Origin: JAIBJP01 sp035601195
GTDB lineage: Bacteria > Actinomycetota > Thermoleophilia > Gaiellales > Gaiellaceae
Length of the DNA stretch: 34,910 nt
Assembly (NCBI GenBank): GCA_035601195.1
Contig: DATNOU010000064.1
Span: forward strand, 1-34,910
Reading direction: 5' to 3'
Under the pieces are notes generated by a model that saw nothing but the letters and a program-made list of their open reading frames with translations, was not told where the DNA came from and ran no database searches. This document shows, piece by piece, positions 1 through 10,034 of this stretch (positions are counted from its first letter, which is position 1; each line of letters begins with the position of its first letter). A program made the position numbers and the translations under genes.

Positions 1-1020
1 CAGCGTATTCAGCTCGTTCATGTGCTCCTCGAGCACAGCGCGCGCGCGATCGTGTCCTTCCTCGATCACGCGGCGGATCTCGTCGTCGATCTCGCGCGCC
101 ATCTCCTCGGAGTAGTCCGGCTCGGCGGCCATCTCGCGTCCGAGGAAGGGCATGTCGTGGTTGCGCCCGAGGACGCGCGGGCCGAGCTTCTCGCTCATCC
201 CGTAGCGCATCACCATCTGCTTGGCGGTCGACGTGACCTTCTCGAGGTCGTCGGCGGCGCCGGTCGTGACCTCGTGGAAGACGAGCTCTTCGGCCGTCCG
301 GCCGCCGAGGGTCATCGCGAGGCGGTCCATCAGGTTCGACTTCGTCGTCAGGTACCGGTCCTCGCGCGGGAGCGAGATCGTGTAGCCGAGCGCCTGGCCG
401 CGGGAGATGATCGAGATCTTGTGGACCTCGGCGTCCTGGTCGAGGTAGTGGCCGACTAGCGCATGGCCGAGCTCGTGGTACGCAGTGATCTTGCGCTCGT
501 GCTCGGAGAGGAGGCGCGTCTTCTTCTCGGGGCCTGCGATCACGCGCATGATCCCCTCCTCGAGCTCCTCCTGCTCGATCTGCTTCTTGCCGCGGCGGGC
601 GGCGAGCAGCGCCGCCTCGTTGACGAGGTTCGCGAGATCGGCGCCGGTGAAGCCGGGCGTCCCGGCGGCGAGTGCGTCGAGGTCGATCTCAGAGGCGAGC
701 GGCTTGCCCTTCGCGTGCACCTCGAGGATCTTGCGGCGGCCGTTCCGGTCGGGACGGTCGACGACGATCTGCCGGTCGAAGCGGCCCGGGCGCAGCAGCG
801 CCGGATCGAGGATGTCCGGCTGGTTCGTTGCAGCGATGAGGATGATGTTGTCCTTCAGCTCGAACCCGTCCATCTCGACGAGGAGCTGGTTCAGGGTCTG
901 CTCGCGCTCGTCGTGCCCGCCGCCGAGACCGGCGCCGCGGTGGCGGCCGACCGCGTCGATCTCGTCCATGAAGACGATGCACGGAGCGGCCTGCTTCGCC
1001 TGCTCGAACAGGTCGCGCAC
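1..1020 (-). pseudogene. ftsH: 5'-truncated FtsH paralogue, runs off the left edge
   Basis: In the minus frame this reads without a stop as FtsH residues equivalent to 242-581 of the intact copy at 3355-5313, starting at RVRDLFEQAK. It keeps Walker B (FMDEID), the second region of homology (RPGRFDR) and the zinc site HELGH. The signal anchor, second membrane segment and Walker A motif are absent: alignment with the intact gene stops abruptly near 1020, and upstream sequence is unrelated. The two copies are close at DNA level with many synonymous differences, so this is an established paralogue rather than a very fresh copy. Without the P-loop and membrane anchor it cannot be a normal FtsH. 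The frame stays open upstream past the break, so a chimeric product from a GTG in the 1089-1131 area cannot be excluded. The C-terminus lies outside the window. Confidence 0.8.
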
Positions 1021-1036
1021 GCGGCAGTGCGCCGCG

Positions 1037-1333
1037 CTACCGTCCCGAGCGCGACAGTTTTCGCCTTGCCATTCCCCCCAAGAGGCCACCTGCGATCCAA
1101 CACGCGAGGATCGGAAGGGGAAAGGCCACACCGAGCACAAGGGGACATTCTCGCCTCGGCGGGCAGCTGTAACCAAATGCGTACCAAAGGACGAAGGTCG
1201 CATATGCGGCTACTCCTACGAGAGCAACCGTCGCACCCGCCCAGGTTCGCGATCCGAGCGCGGCATGCAAGAGAAACGCGAGAGTGAGGCCGGTTAAAGC
1301 AAGACCCGCAACGACGGCTACGGAGGCGGGCAC
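1037..1333 (-). CDS. Small three-helix membrane protein, unknown function
   Basis: 98 residues from a GTG start, with three hydrophobic stretches at about 3-24, 31-53 and 66-87, and a short basic C-terminus (ARRKLSRSGR). Two cysteines sit close together in the segment SCPPRREC between helices 2 and 3. I recognise no family. It starts 12 nt after the stop of the exported protein gene and is probably co-transcribed with it. Its stop codon lies at the point where the truncated ftsH homology begins, so its 3' end may have been set by the same rearrangement. It could also be a remnant; the membrane pattern and operon position are the only support. Confidence 0.5.
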   Translation of the reverse strand: MPASVAVVAGLALTGLTLAFLLHAALGSRTWAGATVALVGVAAYATFVLWYAFGYSCPPRRECPLVLGVAFPLPILACWIAGGLLGGMARRKLSRSGR

Positions 1334-1345
1334 AGGTTCACTGAG

Positions 1346-2440
1346 CTAACGAGTGACGGGCTTGAGCTTCCGCGTGAGTGCATCAATCTGCCCGATTGGG
1401 ACCTTCCCCGAGACATTCACGAGCGTCGTGGGCGTCGCAACCGCGAATCTTTCGACCAATCCGTCGGAAGAGTCCGGGGCGATAAAAACGATCGCCGCTT
1501 CACCGTTTTCAGTCTTCGTCGAAAAGCGCGGCCATGGACTGCCTCTTAAGTCACTCATATCCCCGTCGAATGCAGCAAGGTCCTGTTTCGCCGCGGCCGA
1601 GGCCACTGGCTGGCTGACGACCTGCAGCTCGCCTTCGGGAGCCGGTTCGTTCGGAATGGCGCTGCTTCGCCCTTGCGCACTCGGCTCCTCATAAAAGACG
1701 ATGTAGAGAGAGGCGGCGTCCTCTGCGGACCAGCCTGCGGCCTGCTCAGAACCTTCAGGCAGCTTAGCTTCGTGTTCGACGACAGTTGCGGCCGTTCGTC
1801 CTGCAATGTTCGTTCCGAACCAGTAGGGACGCAAAGATAGTCTCGTCGCCTGGCCGGCACGGAGCTCCCTCGCTCGCGTCACCACGCGCCCTGCCGGGAT
1901 GGAAAACAACTTCGACGCCTCCCCCTCCGTAAGCTTGAGCTTCTTTACAAACGCGACTACGCTTCGGCGGCCGAAAGAGAAGTGAAGCTCGGCACTGCCG
2001 CTTCTCGACGCCGTCGCCCTCATTCCAGCCTTGGCTTCCATACGCGCCGCGTACTCCCTCACCGCGTCGTCGGAGATCGGAAGCTTCTGCAGTCCCCGCA
2101 AGAAAGAGGCCGACCCGGTTCTAACGTACGCGCCAAAGGGGTATTTCACGACGTATTTTTCACCGGTGAATATCTTTGTTGTCTCGCCTTCTCGGAAACG
2201 CCAAGCACCGCTCTCCGGCGCGATCCACTCAACGCGCCGTAGAGCATGCGGCGCTCCTTCAAGCGTCAAGCGAACCCTGTACACGTCACCGAACTCGCTG
2301 CGAGAGGAGTTTCCGCTTGCGCCCAAGAGAGTCCTTGGCATTTCGGCCCAAGCGACTACGGCGAGTACTGCTGCTGACGTCACGGTCAGGAACACAACGC
2401 CTGCACGACGCGCGCCCGACGATCCGCTAATACGTCCCAT
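1346..2440 (-). CDS. Exported or membrane-anchored protein of unknown function
   Basis: 364 residues. An N-terminal basic stretch is followed by one hydrophobic segment at about 14-32, so it is a signal anchor or signal peptide with the rest outside the cytoplasm. The middle has short beta-like stretches reminiscent of lipoprotein-carrier or lipoprotein-like beta proteins (FGDVYRVRLTLEG, EKYVVKYPFGAYVRTG), but I cannot assign a family. No cysteine lipobox and no catalytic motif are visible. Its start lies inside the end of the upstream secreted-protein gene (14-nt overlap), which suggests translational coupling. Base composition is visibly less GC-rich than the flanking ftsH genes, consistent with separate acquisition. 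Confidence 0.68.
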   Translation of the reverse strand: MGRISGSSGARRAGVVFLTVTSAAVLAVVAWAEMPRTLLGASGNSSRSEFGDVYRVRLTLEGAPHALRRVEWIAPESGAWRFREGETTKIFTGEKYVVKYPFGAYVRTGSASFLRGLQKLPISDDAVREYAARMEAKAGMRATASRSGSAELHFSFGRRSVVAFVKKLKLTEGEASKLFSIPAGRVVTRARELRAGQATRLSLRPYWFGTNIAGRTAATVVEHEAKLPEGSEQAAGWSAEDAASLYIVFYEEPSAQGRSSAIPNEPAPEGELQVVSQPVASAAAKQDLAAFDGDMSDLRGSPWPRFSTKTENGEAAIVFIAPDSSDGLVERFAVATPTTLVNVSGKVPIGQIDALTRKLKPVTR

Positions 2441-3098
2441 TGTGGAGCCCTCCGACCCTGGTCACATCGCCATTGTCAAAGTAGCCGCGCCAATATCCGG
2501 CAGCGAGGCGATCATAGGTGTCTGGATAGATGTTGTGCGCGGGAGCCATCTCGCTCGCGTAGTGGTTCTCCCACAGCTCCCAGTCTTCGTCGATGTAGTG
2601 GCTTGGACAGCACCCTAGGGCCTCGTGGTGGACATCAGCCGTCGACCATTTGTCCCAGAGATCAGGATGGAGATGTCCTGCCGGGAAGATCCTCAGGTGA
2701 GCGCGCGTGGGGCAGGGCAGGCATCCATGCCCCTGCTCCTCCGCAGCTCCCTGGCTCGTCGACCATCCGGTTCCCGATGGATTGACGCACATCACCTGAT
2801 CTTGCCGGTTGCTGTCGCCGTACCAGTCGGTTTCGGCGTTTGAGTGGTCGTTGATTCGTAGCGCTTCGCCGTATTGGTAGTAGATGATGTTCAGCGGATC
2901 GATAGCGCCGCCCTCCAACCCGCATTGCGGATTCCCGGAGTCATGCGTGTAATAGCGGTAGACCCAAGAGCCATCACTACGCCTGATGTGGCCACTGGCG
3001 GGCGAAGCAAAGAGGGCGAACGCTACGAAGACTGCTGCAAGTGGCAGCAGAAATCCGCAAGCGAGGCGGCGACACGCCAAGTGGTCTCTGCGGGTCAC
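2427..3098 (-). CDS. Secreted His/Trp/Tyr-rich protein with cysteines, unknown function
   Basis: 223 residues from GTG. A basic N-terminus and hydrophobic core at about 11-33 ending in SPASG look like a cleavable signal peptide. The mature part is unusually rich in His, Trp, Tyr, Asp and Asn and has cysteines as single residues and as CLPC and CC pairs (HGCLPCPTRAH, LGCCPSHY). Acidic and histidine-rich stretches (HLHPDLWDKW, DVHHEALGCC) could bind metal, but no known fold or enzyme motif is recognised. It is the first gene of a three-gene minus-strand cassette and overlaps the next gene by 14 nt. Composition is lower in GC than the neighbouring ftsH. Confidence 0.72.
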   Translation of the reverse strand: MTRRDHLACRRLACGFLLPLAAVFVAFALFASPASGHIRRSDGSWVYRYYTHDSGNPQCGLEGGAIDPLNIIYYQYGEALRINDHSNAETDWYGDSNRQDQVMCVNPSGTGWSTSQGAAEEQGHGCLPCPTRAHLRIFPAGHLHPDLWDKWSTADVHHEALGCCPSHYIDEDWELWENHYASEMAPAHNIYPDTYDRLAAGYWRGYFDNGDVTRVGGLHNGTY

Positions 3099-3144
3099 GA
3101 TTTCCGTCGAGGCTCGACTTGAAGCGTGAATGCCACTACGAACG

Positions 3145-3173
3145 ATGATAGCGGGTCCGATACCAAAAGTCAG
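3145..3173 (-). promoter_or_regulatory. Candidate sigma70-type promoter for the exported-protein cassette
   Basis: On the minus strand a CTGACT -35 and a TATCAT -10 are separated by exactly 17 nt. The predicted transcript would start near 3138, about 40 nt before the GTG of the secreted protein. A short palindrome, GTCGAG-G-CTCGAC at 3106-3118, lies in the resulting leader. The rest of the 256-bp stretch between this cassette and ftsH shows nothing further I can interpret. Confidence 0.5.
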
Positions 3174-3332
3174 CAGCCGCCGAGACTGAGGCAGTGACCC
3201 ATCTGGACGCAGAAACCGGAATGGCGCCGTTTAACAACGGGCGCACAGCCTCCATTCGCCGATCCGCGGAGTCATCGAACCTTCGTCTCAGCGTTGAACG
3301 TCCGCGCCGGAGCGAGTCACCACGGCACGCTG

Positions 3333-3347
3333 GGCCCCGGTGGGGCC
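3333..3347. terminator. GC-rich hairpin just after ftsH
   Basis: GGCCCC and GGGGCC form a perfect 6-bp stem around a 3-nt loop, 8 nt past the ftsH stop codon on the minus strand. No T tract follows on either strand, so it may only weakly terminate or protect the transcript 3' end. Confidence 0.35.
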
Positions 3348-3354
3348 GGGAGCG

Positions 3355-5313
<1,959 letters not shown>

Positions 5314-5380
5314 GGTCTGCCTCTATTCAACGAAAGGTTAGCAACCCCTATTCGCCCCACCGGCGCTGGAGGGTTCCCTT

Positions 5381-5944
5381 TCAGACGGTCTCCTCAGCCT
5401 GAGCGGCCAGCTCGTCCCGCAAAACGCCCACATAGGGGAGATTGCGGTAGCGCTCGGCGAAATCGAGGCCGTAGCCGATGACGAAACGATTGGGGATCTC
5501 GAAGCCCACGTAGCGGCATTCGACGTCGTTCTCGCGCCGCTCGGGTTTCGTGAGGAGGGCACAGACCTCCAGTGAGCCGGGGTCCCGGGCCTCCAGGTTC
5601 CGGAGCAAATAGGAGAGCGTGAGCCCCGAGTCAACGATGTCCTCCACGACGAGCACGTTACGTCCTTCGACCGAGACGTCGAGATCCTTGAGGATTCGTA
5701 CAACGCCGGAAGAGTCGACCCCGGCGCCGTAGCTCGAGATCGCCATGAAGTCGACCTCGCACGGAATCTCGATCGCGCGCATCAAATCGGCCATGAAGAA
5801 GATCGCGCCCTTGAGGACGCCGATGAGAAGCAGGTCGCGGCCACGGTAGTCCTCGGTGATGGACGCGCCGAGCTCGGCGATCCGCTCCTGAAGAGCCTGC
5901 TCGTCGACGAGGACTTCCTCGACCGCCGCGGCGAGCTCGTTCAC
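5381..5944 (-). CDS. hpt: Hypoxanthine (guanine) phosphoribosyltransferase
   Basis: 187 residues. It transfers phosphoribosyl from PRPP to hypoxanthine or guanine in cytoplasmic purine salvage. The PRPP-binding loop VLVVEDIVDSGLT lies at about 98-110, and the N-terminal region VLKGAIFF plus the C-terminal DFAERYRNLPYVG segment match the HPRT family. I chose the GTG at 5944, 5 nt after the tilS stop, with GGAAG just upstream; a longer in-frame extension would run inside tilS and has no family match. Placement between tilS and ftsH is the widespread bacterial arrangement, and expression is probably coupled to tilS. Confidence 0.96.
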   Translation of the reverse strand: MNELAAAVEEVLVDEQALQERIAELGASITEDYRGRDLLLIGVLKGAIFFMADLMRAIEIPCEVDFMAISSYGAGVDSSGVVRILKDLDVSVEGRNVLVVEDIVDSGLTLSYLLRNLEARDPGSLEVCALLTKPERRENDVECRYVGFEIPNRFVIGYGLDFAERYRNLPYVGVLRDELAAQAEETV

Positions 5945-5949
5945 GTGAC

Positions 5950-6954
5950 TCACTTCCGTTCGCCTTCCACCGCGTCCTCCCAGCCGGGCGCGGCGGCGAT
6001 CCCCGGCACGTAGACGACCTCCTCGCCCCGCACGACGAGCGGCCAGGCTTCCCGCTCCGAGCGCGGGACCTTGGCGTCCACGAAGAGGTCCTGCACCTTC
6101 AGGTTGCGGTTCGCGAGCCGGTCGCCCGCGCGCCAGCCGCGGACCTGCAGCCCGCGGCGACGCGGGCGCAGCGTCCAGCTGCCCCATCGCACCTCGCGGT
6201 CCAGACGCATCGGTGAGTGCTCGAGCCAAACGCTCTCGTACTCCCTCACCGCCACACGGCCGCCACCCAGATCGACGCGCTTCGAGCCCTCACGGGAGGC
6301 GAGCAACTCTAACAGTGCGTTCTCGATCGGCCTAGTCAGCCGGCCACCCGGTTGGAGCGCGCGGAGGACGTTCTCCTCAGCCGCCGGATGAATCTGACGG
6401 AGAGCCGGGACGATCTCTCGCCGGATGAGCCCGCGCACGGTCTGGTCGTTGGAGCTGTCCACGCGGAAGGGCAGCCCTTCTGTCTCACAGTAATCCTCCG
6501 TTTCCGCCCGCCAGACGGTCAAGAGCGGACGAACGACGCCGTCTTCTCGGTGGGCCCTGATTCCTGTGGCCGTCCCGCTCGTGGCGAGGCGGTAGAGGAT
6601 CGTCTCCACCTGGTCGGACGCGGTGTGGCCGGTCGCTCGCAGCCTCCCAGGGGCGTAGGAGTAGCGCAGGTCGCGGAGCTCGGCCTCGCTGCCCGCGCCA
6701 ATCGGAGGAGCCTCGACAACCTGTGCGCCGAACCGCTCGCGGCAGAAGCGGGCGTCCTCATCGGACTCGGCCCCGCGGAGCTTATGGTTGACGTGGAGCG
6801 CGCTTACGCGGTAGCCGAGGACCCCAAGCGCATGCCAGAGGCATGTCGAGTCCGGGCCACCGGAGACGAGGCACACGACCTCCCCGCTCGCCCGGATGAG
6901 GTCCTGCCGGCGGACATGATCTTCGATTCGCGCGCGCAGCGCAGCGCTCTCCAC
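5950..6954 (-). CDS. tilS: tRNA(Ile)-lysidine synthase TilS
   Basis: 334 residues. It uses ATP and lysine to convert C34 of the CAU-anticodon tRNA-Ile to lysidine, which lets it read AUA. The PP-loop ATPase motif SGGPDS is at residues 31-36, close to the N-terminus as in the family. A helical substrate-binding region follows, then the C-terminal TilS domain (VRGWRAGDRLANRNLKVQDLF, then KVPRSEREAWPLVV). The frame is open far upstream, but that extension is Arg-rich shadow sequence across the preceding gene. The GTG at 6954 fits best: a TACAAT -10 box lies exactly 6 nt upstream, and there is no Shine-Dalgarno sequence, so the mRNA is probably leaderless. hpt and ftsH follow. Confidence 0.93.
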   Translation of the reverse strand: MESAALRARIEDHVRRQDLIRASGEVVCLVSGGPDSTCLWHALGVLGYRVSALHVNHKLRGAESDEDARFCRERFGAQVVEAPPIGAGSEAELRDLRYSYAPGRLRATGHTASDQVETILYRLATSGTATGIRAHREDGVVRPLLTVWRAETEDYCETEGLPFRVDSSNDQTVRGLIRREIVPALRQIHPAAEENVLRALQPGGRLTRPIENALLELLASREGSKRVDLGGGRVAVREYESVWLEHSPMRLDREVRWGSWTLRPRRRGLQVRGWRAGDRLANRNLKVQDLFVDAKVPRSEREAWPLVVRGEEVVYVPGIAAAPGWEDAVEGERK

Positions 6955-6960
6955 GGAGAA

Positions 6961-6966
6961 ATTGTA
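6961..6966 (-). promoter_or_regulatory. -10 box for leaderless tilS
   Basis: TACAAT on the minus strand ends 6 nt before the tilS GTG, placing transcription start at or next to the start codon. It gives tilS its own promoter despite lying only 20 nt after the lipoprotein gene. Confidence 0.6.
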
Positions 6967-6974
6967 TGGGCGGC

Positions 6975-7469
6975 CTAGAGCAGCGGTCCGACATCGCACC
7001 CTTTCGAGAGCAGCTCGGATTGGGCCTGCGCCAGCACGTCGTGGGCGAAGTTCGCGAGCCCGTAGGCGCGGTACATCCGCTCCCCCCCGTCCTCGCCCTT
7101 CCCCTGCAGCGTGATCGCCTCGCCGTACTCGCGGAACATCCCGTCGAGATACTTTTGCGCGGTACGGAGGGAGGGGTCGCGCGGCTTGACGTGCGTGACC
7201 CGCTCCGCCGCGTCGAAGGCCTCCTGGGCGACCTCGTCCGGCCCGGCCAGCCCGCTCTGATAGTCCGCCGTCAGGGATCCGAGCGCGGTGACGTCGACGC
7301 TTGCCGTGGCGATAAAGCTCTTGTCCATGGCGCCGCAGCTGTGCCCACGCGCTTCGCTCGAGCCGGTGCAACCGGCCACGCACGCGAGGAGGAACAGCGT
7401 TGCCGCAATAACGCTGATTCGCCGCAAGACGAAAGGGTCATCGGCTTTGGCGCGATCGCGCTCGATCAC
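6975..7469 (-). CDS. Small lipoprotein, unknown function
   Basis: 164 residues from GTG. A basic region with Arg-Arg, a hydrophobic core and a lipobox VAGC with lipidated Cys34 mark it as a membrane-attached lipoprotein. The mature part is mainly helical, with DYQSGLAGPDEVAQEAFDAAERV and later AHDVLAQAQSELLSKGCDVGPLL, and it has three further cysteines. No family is recognised. A TTG at 7427 would give a shorter signal peptide and is an alternative start. It lies 47 nt downstream of the GNAT gene and 20 nt upstream of tilS. Confidence 0.78.
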   Translation of the reverse strand: MIERDRAKADDPFVLRRISVIAATLFLLACVAGCTGSSEARGHSCGAMDKSFIATASVDVTALGSLTADYQSGLAGPDEVAQEAFDAAERVTHVKPRDPSLRTAQKYLDGMFREYGEAITLQGKGEDGGERMYRAYGLANFAHDVLAQAQSELLSKGCDVGPLL

Positions 7470-7516
7470 TCAAACAGGGAGCCTTCGAGCGTCGATTTCT
7501 TGCGGCCGCTCGCCGG

Positions 7517-8302
7517 TCAGCCGAAGATAAGCGACCTGTACACGCCCACGCGGCGCATGCCGAGCGACTCGTAGAGGCGGATCGCCACCGCGTTCTCGGG
7601 CCGCACGAAGAGGCACACCGCCGGGGTCATCCGGAGAAGGACGCGGCAGAGGTCGGCCAGGCCGCGCTTCGCATAGCCGCGTCCACGCAGCTCCGGATCC
7701 ACCCAGACTTGCTGGAGCTGAACCGCCCGCTCCGTCCATGCGGAGGCTTCGGCCTTGAAGAGCACCTTCCCATCCTGCTCCCACAGCCAGCTACGCCCTT
7801 CCTCAATCTGCGTGCGAGCGCGCCACTCGAAGAGGGCCGGGTCGCGCGCGTAGGCGTCGATGCCGACCTCTTCCAGGAAGGCGGCCGCTGACGTCCGCAC
7901 GAGCAGGTCCAGGTCGCCGACCTGCGCCGGCCGCAGGCCGCTCCCTCCAGGAGGGGGCGAATTTTCGAGCACGTACACCGGCTGGCCTGGACGGTCTTCT
8001 CGGACCGGGGGCAGGTGGTCGCGAGCGGTCTCCCAGAGCTCGGAAACAGCGGATTCGGCGCCGATCAGCATGCGTGGGTGCGCACGTGCCGCGAGCTCCG
8101 CAAAAAGACCGGTCCCGGTCCCGGCCGGAACGATATTCGTGCCGAGATGGCAGAGCGCCACGAGCCGATCCCCCTCGCGAACGGCGGCGAAGCGGCCCAA
8201 TCCGCGCCGGGCGACATCCGCGAGAAACACGCGCTCGATCGGGTCTTCGTCGCAGAATGCGAGGACCTCGTCGCGCTCAGGGCGCTTGACCAGCCCGGCC
8301 AT
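7517..8302 (-). CDS. DUF4081-GNAT family N-acetyltransferase
   Basis: 261 residues. The N-terminal part (about 1-110) matches the DUF4081 module that precedes GNAT domains in actinobacterial proteins. The C-terminal GNAT domain (about 120-261) has the acetyl-CoA-binding motif QVWVDPELRGRGYAKRGL and the family-typical ending VRPENAVAIRLYESLGMRRVG. It presumably acetylates an amine on a protein or small molecule; the substrate is unknown. The ATG at 8302 is 8 nt after a TATCGT -10 box with no Shine-Dalgarno sequence. It is divergent from the nucleoside phosphorylase gene and probably heads the transcript carrying the lipoprotein gene. Confidence 0.9.
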   Translation of the reverse strand: MAGLVKRPERDEVLAFCDEDPIERVFLADVARRGLGRFAAVREGDRLVALCHLGTNIVPAGTGTGLFAELAARAHPRMLIGAESAVSELWETARDHLPPVREDRPGQPVYVLENSPPPGGSGLRPAQVGDLDLLVRTSAAAFLEEVGIDAYARDPALFEWRARTQIEEGRSWLWEQDGKVLFKAEASAWTERAVQLQQVWVDPELRGRGYAKRGLADLCRVLLRMTPAVCLFVRPENAVAIRLYESLGMRRVGVYRSLIFG

Positions 8303-8310
8303 GGCCGGTG

Positions 8311-8316
8311 ACGATA
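8311..8316 (-). promoter_or_regulatory. -10 box for the GNAT gene
   Basis: TATCGT on the minus strand ends 8 nt before the GNAT ATG, a leaderless arrangement. Confidence 0.5.
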
Positions 8317-8317
8317 C

Positions 8318-8362
8318 GCCTGGCGTGCGCCTTCGCGCACGCCAGGCGCGGGCTGCGCCCGC
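8318..8362. repeat. Two tandem perfect hairpins in a divergent promoter region
   Basis: The first has 13-nt arms, GCCTGGCGTGCGC (8318-8330) and its exact complement (8335-8347), around a CTTC loop. The second has GCGGGC (8348-8353) and GCCCGC (8357-8362) around TGC. Both lie between divergently transcribed genes, where no terminator is expected, and upstream of the phosphorylase -10 box. They may be a REP-like repeat or protein-binding sites. Confidence 0.7.
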
Positions 8363-8395
8363 TTGGCGTTCAATTACACGGTGCGAGAGAGCAGT

Positions 8396-8401
8396 TAGGC
8401 T
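8396..8401 (+). promoter_or_regulatory. -10 box for the nucleoside phosphorylase gene
   Basis: TAGGCT ends 8 nt before the ATG at 8410. There is no Shine-Dalgarno sequence in the gap, so a leaderless transcript is likely. Confidence 0.55.
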
Positions 8402-8409
8402 CCGCCTCC

Positions 8410-9123
8410 ATGCCCATTCATATTCGTGCGGATCCGGGTCAGTACGCCGACGCTTGCCTCCTTCCCGGCGACCCGCTGCGGGCCAAATACGTCGCCGAGA
8501 ACTTCCTCGACGGTCCGGAGCAGCGCAACTGGGAGCGCGGCATGCTCGGCTACTCGGGCACCTTCAAGGGGAAGCCGGTCTCCGTGCAGGCGACCGGCAT
8601 GGGCTGTCCGTCGGCCGCGATCGTCATCGAGGAGCTGGCTCAGCTCGGCGTCAAACGGCTACTCCGGATCGGGACCTGCGGCGGCCTGCAGCCGGACATG
8701 AAGCTCGGAGACCTCATCGTCGCGCTCTCAGCCGTTCCGGCCGACTCGACGGCCATCCACTACGTGGGCGGGGAGCCGCACGCTCCCACAGCGAACTGGG
8801 ATCTCGTCCATGCGGCGGTCCATGCCGCGAAGGAGCTCGGCAAGCCGGTCCGAGTCGGCGCGATCGTCTCGAGCGACATCTTCTACAACCCTGACGAAGG
8901 GCAGTATCAGCGCTGGTCCGACCGGGGCATCCTCGCGGTCGAGATGGAGAGCGCCGTGCTGTTCACTCTCGGCGCGCTTCGGAAGATGAAGGCGGGCTGC
9001 CTCCTCACCGTGAGCGACGTCGTCGTCGAGGGCGCGTTCGTGCGAATCTCCGACGAGGAGATGAAGGCCGCGGTCGACCAGATGACCGAGCTCGCGCTCG
9101 AGACCGTCACAGCCGACCACTAA
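8410..9123 (+). CDS. Nucleoside phosphorylase, DeoD/Udp (PNP_UDP) family
   Basis: 237 residues. It is predicted to cleave purine (or possibly other) nucleosides with phosphate to base and ribose-1-phosphate. Family landmarks are the N-terminal LLPGDPLRAKYVAE, the phosphate-binding RIGTCGGL, the ribose-binding AVEMESAVLF and the late TVSD aspartate. Length and N-terminus resemble hexameric DeoD phosphorylases. The EMESA form is also seen in uridine phosphorylases, so substrate preference is open. I chose the ATG at 8410 over an upstream in-frame start because family homology begins there and the -10 box is immediately upstream. The stop overlaps the next start by one base (TAATG), indicating coupling with the lipid kinase gene. 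Confidence 0.93.
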   Translation: MPIHIRADPGQYADACLLPGDPLRAKYVAENFLDGPEQRNWERGMLGYSGTFKGKPVSVQATGMGCPSAAIVIEELAQLGVKRLLRIGTCGGLQPDMKLGDLIVALSAVPADSTAIHYVGGEPHAPTANWDLVHAAVHAAKELGKPVRVGAIVSSDIFYNPDEGQYQRWSDRGILAVEMESAVLFTLGALRKMKAGCLLTVSDVVVEGAFVRISDEEMKAAVDQMTELALETVTADH

Positions 9124-10034
9124 TGCCCTCCGAGGGCGTCGTCTTCGTCGTCAACCCGGCTTCGGCAAACGGAGCCACCGGCAAGCGGTGGCCCGAGATG
9201 GCGCACCGCGCCGCGGCGGCCGGGTTGCACGGCGCCACGCTCCTGAGCGACCGGCCCGGCGGCGTCATGGAGCTCGCGCGAAAGGCCGTCGCCGACGGAG
9301 CTCAACTGGTCGTTGTCGTGGGAGGAGACGGCACGGTGCACGAGGCGGTGAACGGGCTCGTGGGAACCTCCGCGGAGCTCGGCGTGATCCCCATGGGGAC
9401 GGGGACCGACTTCGTGCGCACGTTCGGGATCCCGGGGAAGCTCGATCGCGCGCTCGAGATCCTCAACGGGGGCCGCACCCGAACGATCGATGCGGGCAAG
9501 GTCGAGTACCGGGCGTGGGACGGATCCGACGGCACGGCCTACTTCGCCAATGTGGCGAGCGCGGGCATGAGCGGAGCGGTGGCGCAGCGCGCCAACTCGA
9601 CGACAAAGGTGCTCGGCGGCAAGGTGTCGTTCCTCTGGGCGACGCTCGCGGTCTTCGCGCGCTGGCGAAACACCGACGTCTCGGTGGAGGTCGACGGCCA
9701 GCGGCGGGAAGGCCTGATGCTGGACGTCATCGTCGCCAACTGCCAGTACCTCGGCGGCGGAATGCGGATGTGCCCCGACGCCCAGCCGGACGACGGCCTC
9801 TTCGACGTCCTTCTGATCGGGGACATCACGAAGCGGGACCTGGCCCTCACACTCCCGAAGGTGTATCGCGGCACGCACCTCCCGCACGCCAAAGCGGAGG
9901 CGCTACGGGGCCGGACGGTGACTGTCGACGCGTTCGTGCCCCTCCCCGTCGAGCTCGACGGCGAGCAGCCCGGCACGACCCCTGCGCGCTTCGAGATCGT
10001 GCCCGGCGCGCTACGCGTACGCGTCCCCGCCTAA
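9123..10034 (+). CDS. Diacylglycerol kinase family lipid kinase (DagK/YegS-like)
   Basis: 303 residues, usual length. The catalytic-domain signature VVVVGGDGTVHEAVNGL has GGDGT at 67-71. It is followed by IPMGTGTDFVRTFGIP, the nucleotide-binding region, and a C-terminal beta domain with YLGGGMRMCPDAQPDDGLFDV, as in bacterial DagK/YegS/BmrU proteins. It probably phosphorylates diacylglycerol or a related lipid at the inner face of the membrane. It is coupled to the upstream phosphorylase by TAATG. Its stop overlaps the convergent coiled-coil gene by 4 nt. No link between nucleoside salvage and lipid phosphorylation is evident beyond co-transcription. Confidence 0.93.
   Translation: MPSEGVVFVVNPASANGATGKRWPEMAHRAAAAGLHGATLLSDRPGGVMELARKAVADGAQLVVVVGGDGTVHEAVNGLVGTSAELGVIPMGTGTDFVRTFGIPGKLDRALEILNGGRTRTIDAGKVEYRAWDGSDGTAYFANVASAGMSGAVAQRANSTTKVLGGKVSFLWATLAVFARWRNTDVSVEVDGQRREGLMLDVIVANCQYLGGGMRMCPDAQPDDGLFDVLLIGDITKRDLALTLPKVYRGTHLPHAKAEALRGRTVTVDAFVPLPVELDGEQPGTTPARFEIVPGALRVRVPA

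Noticed and set aside
1037..3098. Cassette between the ftsH copies as an insertion sequence or integron element
   Set aside because: No transposase, integrase, terminal inverted repeats or target duplication could be seen.
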